Source: Streptomyces rugosispiralis (GTDB lineage: Bacteria > Actinomycetota > Actinomycetes > Streptomycetales > Streptomycetaceae). Taken from it: a stretch of 64,000 nucleotides of DNA. Below are positions 50,626-56,818 of the stretch, piece by piece. The translations under genes were made by a program, and so were the position numbers. Below the pieces are notes generated by a model that saw nothing but the letters and a program-made list of their open reading frames with translations, was not told where the DNA came from and ran no database searches. The DNA is taken from NCBI RefSeq assembly GCF_024505145.1, contig NZ_JANIAA010000010.1:62001-126000 (forward strand), written 5' to 3'. Positions within the stretch are counted from its first letter, which is position 1, and the number at the start of each line of letters is the position of its first letter.

Positions 50626-51766
50626 CGGTGATCACCTTCTTGGTGGTCTCGGGCGCGTCCGGGGTGTCACCGGCCGGCGGCTGGTCCCCGTCGGGCGCGA
50701 CGTCCGGCTCGCCGAGGGCGGCGAGCAGGCGGGCGCGGGTGACGACGCCGGTGAGCGCGCCGTCGTCATTGGTGACGGCGACCGCGACTCCGCTGCGCGA
50801 GCAGGGCTGGAACAGCTCGATGATGGGGGTGCCCTCGGTGACGGTGGCGGGGGCGGCGGCCAGCACGTCCTGCGCGGTGCGGAGGGTGGTGCCGTCGTCG
50901 GCCTTGGTGCCCAGCGCCTCGTCCGGCTCGGACATGATCGCGCCGGCGGTGAGCACCCGGCTGCGGTCCACGTCCTGGGTGAAGGAGGCGACATAGTCGT
51001 TGGCGGGGGTGACCAGGATGTCCTCGGCGGTGCCGATCTGGACGATCCGGCCGTCGCGCATCACGGCGATGCGATCGCCGAGCCGCATGGCCTCGTTCAG
51101 GTCGTGGGTGATGAAGACGATGGTCTTCTTCAGCCGCTTCTGGAGCTGGAGCAGCTGATCCTGCATATCGCGGCGGATCAGCGGGTCCAGGGCGCTGAAG
51201 GACTCGTCCATCAGCAGCATGTCGGCGTCGGTGGCCAGGGCCCGCGCGAGGCCGACCCGCTGCTGCATACCGCCGGAGAGCTCATCCGGCCAGGACTTCT
51301 CCCAGCCGGCCAGGCCCACCATCTCCAGCGCCTCGGTGGCGCGCCGGACGCGCTCCTCGCGCGGGACGCCCTGCACCTCGAGGCCGTAGGCGGCGTTCTC
51401 CAGGACGCTGCGGTGCGGGAAGAGGGCGAAGTGCTGGAAGACCATGCTGATCTTGCGGGACCGGACCTCGCGCAGACCCTTGGGGGTGAGCGCGGTCAGG
51501 TCGTCGTCGTCGAAGAGCACGCGCCCTGCGGTCGGCTCCAGCAGTCCGTTCAGCATCCGCAGCAGGGTGGACTTACCGGAACCGGACAGACCCATGACGA
51601 CGAAGATCTGGCCCGCCTCGACGGCGAAGGAGGCATCGACGACCGCCGCGGTCGTACCGTTCGCTCGGAGCTCCTCGCGGTCCGCGCCGCCTTCCATCTG
51701 CGCCACCGCCTCATCGGGTCGTCTGCCGAACACCTTGTACAGGTGCTCGGCTCGCAATTTGGCCAC
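50618..51766 (-). CDS. opuAA: Glycine betaine/proline ABC transporter ATP-binding protein
   Basis: 382 residues with Walker A 'MGLSGSGKSTLLRMLNGLLE', signature 'LSGGMQQRVGLARALA', Walker B 'DMLLMDESFSALDP' and H-loop 'VFITHDLNEAMRLGD'. A C-terminal CBS-like region follows ('LFQPCSRSGVAVAVTNDDGA', 'VVTRARLLAALGEPD'), which in OpuA senses ionic strength or c-di-AMP. First gene of a two-gene operon with the permease/binding protein. The intergenic region upstream carries a perfect inverted repeat (51904-51927) that may control it. Confidence 0.92.
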   Translation of the reverse strand: MAKLRAEHLYKVFGRRPDEAVAQMEGGADREELRANGTTAAVVDASFAVEAGQIFVVMGLSGSGKSTLLRMLNGLLEPTAGRVLFDDDDLTALTPKGLREVRSRKISMVFQHFALFPHRSVLENAAYGLEVQGVPREERVRRATEALEMVGLAGWEKSWPDELSGGMQQRVGLARALATDADMLLMDESFSALDPLIRRDMQDQLLQLQKRLKKTIVFITHDLNEAMRLGDRIAVMRDGRIVQIGTAEDILVTPANDYVASFTQDVDRSRVLTAGAIMSEPDEALGTKADDGTTLRTAQDVLAAAPATVTEGTPIIELFQPCSRSGVAVAVTNDDGALTGVVTRARLLAALGEPDVAPDGDQPPAGDTPDAPETTKKVITGA

Positions 51767-51903
51767 ATGTACCTCTCAGATCGCACGAAAAAGCGACCCG
51801 CCACCCCCGCCGGCGGGTCGTGGAGCGGAACGGCATCGGACCGCTGACCGCCGCAATAGTTGAATCACTGAACGGGTTCGCTCCGGGGGCGCGCCTGCCC
51901 CCA

Positions 51904-51927
51904 ACCGTTTGGCGTAAACCAAACGGT
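51904..51927. promoter_or_regulatory. Perfect 9-bp inverted repeat, putative operator
   Basis: ACCGTTTGG and CCAAACGGT flank six bases. It lies ~140 bases upstream of the transporter ATPase gene and ~60 bases upstream of the exonuclease start. There is no T run and no gene end nearby, so a protein-binding site is more likely than a terminator. Confidence 0.6.
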
Positions 51928-51984
51928 GATCCACTTCACATTATCCTCGGGGTCGATGTCAGTGGGGTAGTGCATAGTCGGATC

Positions 51985-52911
51985 GTGACGCGACGCCTGA
52001 TGCTCCTCGACACCGCCTCTCTCTACTTCCGGGCCTATTTCGGGGTCCCGGATTCGGTCCGGGCCCCCGACGGCACGCCGGTGAACGCCGTGCGCGGGCT
52101 CCTGGACTTCATCGCCCGGCTCGTCCAGGACCACCGCCCGGACGACCTGGTGGCCTGCATGGACTTCGACTGGCGCCCGGCCTGGCGGGTCGCCCTGATC
52201 CCCACGTACAAGGCCCACCGGGTGGCCGAGGAGGCCCCGGCGGGGGCCGGGGTGGACCAGGAGGAGGTGCCGGACACCCTCTCCCCGCAGGTCCCGGTGA
52301 TCGACGAGGTGCTGGACGCGATCGGCATCGCCCGGGTCGGCGCCGCGGACTACGAGGCCGACGATGTGATCAGCACGCTCACGGGCCGGGCGGCCGGCCC
52401 GGTCGACATCGTCACCGGCGACCGCGATCTGTTCCAGCTGGTGGACGACGAGCGCGGGGTGCGGGTGCTCTACCCCGTCAAGGGCGTGGGCACCCTGCAG
52501 CTCGTCGACGAGTCCTACGTACGCGAGAAGTACGGAGTGACCGGCCGGGGGTACGCGGATCTGGCGCTGCTGCGCGGCGACCCCAGCGACGGGCTGCCGG
52601 GGGTGCCCGGTGTCGGCGAGAAGACCGCCGCCAAGCTGCTGGCCGCCCATGGCGACCTCGCCGGGATCATGGCCGCCGTCGACGACCCCGCCGCCAAGCT
52701 GACCCCCACCCAGCGCAAGCGGCTGGCCGAGGCGCGGGCGTATGTCGAGGTCGCCCCGAAGGTGGTGCGGGTCGCCCCGGACGTGGCGCTGCCCGCCTTC
52801 GACCCCGCGCTGCCGCGGTCGCCGCGCGACCCCGGAGCCGTGGCGGCGCTGGCGGAGCGCTGGGGATTGGGCGGATCTTTGCGCAGACTGCTGTCCACTC
52901 TTGAGGAATGA
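51985..52911 (+). CDS. 5'-3' exonuclease (DNA polymerase I N-terminal type)
   Basis: The GTG at 51985 ('MTRRLMLLDTASLYFRAYFG') is taken; 308 residues. 'LLDTASLYFRAYFG' has the first metal-binding Asp, 'VACMDFDWRPAWRVALIPTY' with 'KAHR' is the arch, 'ADYEADDVISTL' and 'DIVTGDRDLFQLV' carry acidic ligands, and 'LRGDPSDGLPGVPGVGEKTA' is the helix-hairpin-helix. It should remove flaps or RNA primers. It is a stand-alone copy beside the PolA-linked domain, as usual in Streptomyces. The gene is divergent from the osmoprotectant transporter. Confidence 0.9.
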   Translation: MTRRLMLLDTASLYFRAYFGVPDSVRAPDGTPVNAVRGLLDFIARLVQDHRPDDLVACMDFDWRPAWRVALIPTYKAHRVAEEAPAGAGVDQEEVPDTLSPQVPVIDEVLDAIGIARVGAADYEADDVISTLTGRAAGPVDIVTGDRDLFQLVDDERGVRVLYPVKGVGTLQLVDESYVREKYGVTGRGYADLALLRGDPSDGLPGVPGVGEKTAAKLLAAHGDLAGIMAAVDDPAAKLTPTQRKRLAEARAYVEVAPKVVRVAPDVALPAFDPALPRSPRDPGAVAALAERWGLGGSLRRLLSTLEE

Positions 52912-52915
52912 GCTG

Positions 52916-52934
52916 TTAGGTTAGGTAAACCTAA
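52916..52934 (+). promoter_or_regulatory. Iron box (DmdR/IdeR operator)
   Basis: 'ttaggttaggtaaacctaa' differs by one base from the Streptomyces DmdR1 consensus TTAGGTTAGGCTAACCTAA. It lies 24 bases upstream of the siderophore-interacting protein start, so that gene should be repressed when iron is plentiful. Confidence 0.9.
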
Positions 52935-52958
52935 CTCTTGTTGATCAGGGAGGTCGCC

Positions 52959-53840
52959 ATGGCGGACCGTCCGGCCCGTAAGACGCGCACGCCGCATCGC
53001 GCACAGGTGGTGCGCACCGACCGGCTGACCCCGCATATGGTGCGGGTCGTCCTGGGCGGCGACGGCCTCGCGGACTTCCATGCGGGCGAGTGGACAGATC
53101 ACTACATCAAGCTGCTCTTCCCGACCGGGGGTGCCGTCTACCCCGAGCCGTTCGACCTGGAGCGGATCCGTGCCGAGTTCCCGCGCGAGCAGTGGCCGGT
53201 CACGCGGACGTACACGGTGCGGGCGTGGGACCCGGCGGCCCGCGAGCTGACCGTGGACTTCGTGACCCATGGCGACGAAGGGCTGGCCGGGCCGTGGGCC
53301 GCCCGGGTCCGGCCCGGCGAGGAGATCCACTTCATGGGGCCGGGCGGCGCCTACGCCCCCAGCGCCGAGGCCGACTGGCATCTGCTCGCTGGGGATGAGA
53401 GCGCGCTGCCCGCGATCGCCACGGCGCTGGAGCGGCTCACCGACAGCCGGGCGGGGGGCGCGCCCGAGGTGCCGGTGCATGTGTTCATCGAGGTGGCGGA
53501 CGAGACGGAGGAGCTCAAGGTCACCGCGCCCGAGGGGGTCCAGGTGAGCTGGCTCCACCGGGGCGCCGCGCCGGTCGGCGAGGCGCTGGTGGCGGCCGTG
53601 CGGGGGCTGGAGTTCCCGCCCGGACAGCCGCACGCCTTCGTCCACGGCGAGGCGGGCTTCGTGAAGGAGATCCGCCGCCATCTCCGCCTCGAGCGCCAGA
53701 TCCCGCGCGAGTGGCTGTCCATCTCCGGGTACTGGCGGCGCGGCCATGACGAGGACGGCTGGCAGGCGTCGAAGCGGGAGTGGAACCAGCAGGTCGAGGC
53801 GGAGCAGGAGAGCGCGGGGCTGGGGGAGGCCGCCGCGTAG
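52959..53840 (+). CDS. Siderophore-interacting protein (ferric-siderophore reductase, ViuB/SIP family)
   Basis: The ATG at 52959 has GGAGGT five bases upstream; 293 residues. The FAD-binding part has 'PVTRTYTVRAWDPAAREL' and 'VDFVTHGDEGLAGPWAARVR' with 'MGPGGAYAPSAEADWHLLAG'; the NAD(P)H-binding part has 'DESALPAIATALERLTD' and 'PHAFVHGEAGFVKEIRRHL'. The protein ends 'ISGYWRRGHDEDGW', typical of SIPs. It reduces ferric siderophores in the cytoplasm to release iron. The iron box just upstream supports this. Its last codons begin the tandem repeat array that follows. Confidence 0.93.
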   Translation: MADRPARKTRTPHRAQVVRTDRLTPHMVRVVLGGDGLADFHAGEWTDHYIKLLFPTGGAVYPEPFDLERIRAEFPREQWPVTRTYTVRAWDPAARELTVDFVTHGDEGLAGPWAARVRPGEEIHFMGPGGAYAPSAEADWHLLAGDESALPAIATALERLTDSRAGGAPEVPVHVFIEVADETEELKVTAPEGVQVSWLHRGAAPVGEALVAAVRGLEFPPGQPHAFVHGEAGFVKEIRRHLRLERQIPREWLSISGYWRRGHDEDGWQASKREWNQQVEAEQESAGLGEAAA

Positions 53841-54073
53841 GGGGGGCTCTCCGTACGGAAAGCCGCCGCGTAGGGGCGCCGCACGGGAAGCCGCCACGTA
53901 GGGGGCTCCGTACAGAAAGCCGCCGCGCAAGGGGTTCCGTACGGAAAGCCGCCGCGTAGGGGGCTCCGTACGGAAACCCGCCGCCCAGCGGCTCCACACA
54001 GGAAGCCGCCGCGTAGGAGCGCCGCGCAGAAAGCCGTCATGTAAGGGGCGCAGCAGAAGAGGCCGCCGCATAG
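53829..54073. repeat. Nine imperfect 28-29 bp tandem repeats starting at the end of the SIP gene
   Basis: Copies of 'gccgccgcgtag' begin at 53829, 53862, 53890, 53919, 53948, 53977, 54005, 54033 and 54062. The first is the gene's own Ala-Ala-stop end. Between them lies mostly 'gggctccgtacggaaa', whose TCCGTACGGA core is palindromic. The spacing differs from CRISPR: no unique spacers. Confidence 0.85.
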
Positions 54074-54097
54074 CGGACGCGGCGCGTACGACCATCA

Positions 54098-54127
54098 GGC
54101 CCCGGCCGGGAGCATCCGGCCGGGGCC
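54098..54127. terminator. Perfect 12-bp stem terminator after the repeat array
   Basis: Arms 54098-54109 and 54116-54127, loop GAGCAT. It probably ends the siderophore-interacting protein transcript, which then includes the whole repeat array. Confidence 0.8.
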
Positions 54128-54576
54128 GCCGCGTGTACCGGGCACGGCGGAGCGATCGGCATCGATCCGGCGGCGCGGAGGGCGCACTCCGGCTCGCGGG
54201 ATCCCGCCATGGGGATTTGACATATCGTCACATGAGCACCTTTCGAGCCCATTTCACACCTTCCGCACCTATCCCTCTTTTGGTTGACTCACATCGAGCG
54301 AGAGTTTCGGCACCACGGTGACCTCGGAGCCGACCCGTTCCATGCATGACTCGCCCTCTTACGGCCGGCACCCGGACACGAGTCGAATCCCCTCTCAAGT
54401 CGCCATCACCGGTCATGCGGTCTCCGCCGAAGGCCATGGCGTCCCAGGGCCCCGAGGGTCCGTCTCCCCTTCCACTCCTCTGCGCGACGGAAGCCGGTGC
54501 GGGCAACGGCCACGTGCCCATCCCTCCTCTCCCGGCACACCCGCCCACAGCAAGACGATCGAACAGGAGAAAACTC
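54128..54576. other. Upstream region of the first IPT/TIG gene
   Basis: About 450 bases without a gene. 'TTGACAT' at 54217 could be a -35 element but no -10 at proper distance is convincing. A stretch near 54230-54310 is less GC-rich. Confidence 0.4.
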
Positions 54577-55359
54577 ATGCCCATCACCACCCTCACCCCC
54601 AACCAGGGCAAGGTCGGCGACACCATCAACATCAACGGCACCTCGCTGGGCACGACCGTCTCGGTGAACTTCGGCGGCGCCGTCGTCGCCCCGGCGTCGG
54701 TCTCCAACACCCTGGTCACCTTCGTGGTTCCCACCACCGCGCCGTGCTCGGGGCAGGTCTCGGTCAGCGTCAACCTGTCGAACGGAACCCGGAGCAACGC
54801 GGTGCCGTTCTTCGTCATCGTCGCGCCGACGACCACGGGGCTGGGTCAGACGTGCCTGCCCGCCGGCGGCGGTTCGCTCACGGTCTTCGGCACCGGCTTC
54901 GCGGCGGGGGGCACCGTCCACGTGGGCGCGCTCACCCCGGTCGCCTTCGCCGCCGGCGGCAACAACACCCAGGTCACCGTCACCGCTCCGGCCCACACCC
55001 CGACCGGCTGCTTCGACACCCAGCAAGTCACGGTCACCACGGCAGGCGGCTCAGGGACCGCGGGTACCACCCAGGTCGACTACTACAACGCGCCGAGCCT
55101 GGCCGCCGCCACCCTGGCGCCTGCCACGGGCCCGGCGGGGACCGAGACCACCATCTCCGGCGCCACCTGTCTCATCGGCATCACCGACGTCACCTTCACC
55201 GACTCGGCCGCCACCGCGTTCACGGGACTGCCCTTCACGCCCATCGACGCCACGTCCATCGTCACCACGGTGCCCGCCGCGGCGGCCGCGGGCGCCGGGA
55301 CCTTCACGGTCACCACGTGTGGTGGCACCTCCGGCCCGGCCACCTTCACCGTCACCTGA
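54577..55359 (+). CDS. IPT/TIG-repeat protein (three domains) without signal peptide
   Basis: The ATG at 54577 with AGGAG seven bases upstream starts 'MPITTLTPNQGKVGDTININ'; 260 residues. Three immunoglobulin-like IPT/TIG units follow: 'LTPNQGKVGDTININGTSLG', then 'GLGQTCLPAGGGSLTVFGTG', then 'LAPATGPAGTETTISGATCL', each ending in a Val/Thr-rich strand. No Sec or Tat signal is present, so it is either cytoplasmic or exported by another route. Four cysteines occur. The next gene encodes a close relative; both may be structural proteins released in a non-classical way. Confidence 0.75.
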   Translation: MPITTLTPNQGKVGDTININGTSLGTTVSVNFGGAVVAPASVSNTLVTFVVPTTAPCSGQVSVSVNLSNGTRSNAVPFFVIVAPTTTGLGQTCLPAGGGSLTVFGTGFAAGGTVHVGALTPVAFAAGGNNTQVTVTAPAHTPTGCFDTQQVTVTTAGGSGTAGTTQVDYYNAPSLAAATLAPATGPAGTETTISGATCLIGITDVTFTDSAATAFTGLPFTPIDATSIVTTVPAAAAAGAGTFTVTTCGGTSGPATFTVT

Positions 55360-55511
55360 TCCACCGACCGTGGGCGGGCGAGCCCCGCACGGTCATCCCC
55401 CGGGGCAGCCCCCCGCATGGCACACGGTGAATTCCGATCCCCCGTGCCCTGGCCGACGCCCCGCCGGTCAGGGCACGGCCGTCCGCACGGCTCAAGAAGG
55501 AGAAGGGCATC

Positions 55512-56774
55512 ATGGCCCCCGTAGTGACCAGTGTCAGCCCCACACAAGGCAATCCGACCGGTGGCACCCCTGTCACGATCAACGGTTCCGGCTTCATCGG
55601 CGCCACCGTGGTCAGGTTCGGCCCGAATTTCGCCACCAATGTGGCCGTCGTGAGCGACACACAGATCACGGCGAGGACCCCGCCGGGGAGTGGCACTGCC
55701 AAGGTCACGGTCACGGGGCCGACGGGCACCAGCACCCAGAACGTGTTCTTCACCTATACGACGGTCGCGGCTCCGGTGCTCACGGCGCTCAGCCCGACCT
55801 CCGGGCCCACCGGCGGCGGCAATACGGTGACCATCACCGGCACCAACCTCACCGGCGCCACCCAAGTCCTCTTCGGCGCCACCCCCGCCACCATCCTCAC
55901 CAACACCGCCACCCAGATCACCGTCACCGCGCCCGCCGGCACCGGCACCGTCAACGTCACCGTCACCACCCCAGGCGGCACCAGCAACCCACTCCCCTAC
56001 ACCTACACCACCATCTCCGCCCCCACCATCACCAGCCTCAACCCCACCTCCGGCCCCACCTCCGGCGGAAACACCGTCACCATCACCGGCACCAACCTCA
56101 CCGGTGCCATTCAAGTCCTCTTCGGCGCCACCCCCGCCACCATCCTCACCAACACCGCCACCCAGATCACCGTCACCGCGCCCGCGGGACCGGCGTCGGT
56201 GGTGAACGTGACCGTGACCACGCCGGGGGGCATCAGCAATCCGCTGTCGTACATCTATGTCGCCGCCCCGGTCGTCACCGGTGTGAGCCCGCAGTTCGGT
56301 CCGGACACCGGTGGCAACTCCGTCACCGTCACCGGCAGCGGCCTGGCCCTGGCGAGCGCCGTCCACTTCGGCCCCGGCCTCGCCACCGGCTTCACCGTGA
56401 TCTCCGACAATCAGCTGACCGCGACGGCTCCTCCCGGAACCGGCACGGTCGTGGTCACCGTGACCACACCGGGCGGCACCAGCACCCTGGGCCCCGGGAA
56501 CCCGTACTACACCTATCTCGGCGCTCCGGTGATCAATTCGCTGATCCCGAACGAGGGTTCGTCACTGGGCGGCGACTCCGTCACGATCAACGGCTCCAAC
56601 CTCACGTACACCGACTCCGTGACGTTCGGCGGAGTCCCGGCCTCCTTCAGCGTCCTCTCGGACAACCTGGCCGTGGCGACGACTCCGGCGCATGCGGCCG
56701 GAACCGTCAATGTGCAGCTCCACACCCCCGCGGGCAACAGCAACACCCTCCCCTTCACCTACGATCCGGCCTGA
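55512..56774 (+). CDS. IPT/TIG-repeat protein (five domains) without signal peptide
   Basis: An ATG after AAGAAGGAGAAGG gives 420 residues 'MAPVVTSVSPTQGNPTGGTP'. Five IPT/TIG units of ~83 residues repeat 'xxxSPTSGPTGGGNTVTITG', 'TQVLFGATPATILTNT' and 'VTVTTPGGTSNP'. The second and third are nearly identical in DNA over 74 bases. The protein is very rich in Thr, Gly and Val and has no charged signal or membrane helix. Phage tail and surface adhesins use such domains; here the setting gives no phage genes. Role unknown. Confidence 0.78.
   Translation: MAPVVTSVSPTQGNPTGGTPVTINGSGFIGATVVRFGPNFATNVAVVSDTQITARTPPGSGTAKVTVTGPTGTSTQNVFFTYTTVAAPVLTALSPTSGPTGGGNTVTITGTNLTGATQVLFGATPATILTNTATQITVTAPAGTGTVNVTVTTPGGTSNPLPYTYTTISAPTITSLNPTSGPTSGGNTVTITGTNLTGAIQVLFGATPATILTNTATQITVTAPAGPASVVNVTVTTPGGISNPLSYIYVAAPVVTGVSPQFGPDTGGNSVTVTGSGLALASAVHFGPGLATGFTVISDNQLTATAPPGTGTVVVTVTTPGGTSTLGPGNPYYTYLGAPVINSLIPNEGSSLGGDSVTINGSNLTYTDSVTFGGVPASFSVLSDNLAVATTPAHAAGTVNVQLHTPAGNSNTLPFTYDPA
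55863..56185 (+). repeat. Recent internal duplication: identical 74-bp blocks 249 bp apart
   Basis: The block at 55863-55936 recurs without a change at 56112-56185. The 249-bp offset is one 83-residue IPT/TIG domain, so the domain was copied recently or is kept alike by gene conversion. Confidence 0.85.
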
Positions 56775-56790
56775 GCCCACCGCGGTGGGC
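56775..56790. terminator. Short palindrome between convergent genes
   Basis: 'gcccaccgcggtgggc' is a perfect 16-base palindrome directly after the IPT/TIG stop and 28 bases before the helicase stop. A weak terminator at best. Confidence 0.4.
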
Positions 56791-56818
56791 GACGGGCTCG
56801 GCGGACCGGGGCGACGGC

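Noticed and set aside
49030..50631. Plus-strand open frame opposite the betaine transporter
   Set aside because: It mirrors the codon bias of the real minus-strand gene and shows only biased His/Asp/Gly composition.
51904..51927. Inverted repeat read as a terminator
   Set aside because: It lies upstream of both divergent genes, not behind a stop, and no T run follows.
53829..54073. Possible CRISPR array
   Set aside because: The repeats are adjacent with no unique spacers and no cas gene is in the window.
54577..56774. Phage tail or injection-system genes
   Set aside because: Only IPT/TIG domains are present; no sheath, baseplate or capsid gene is near.
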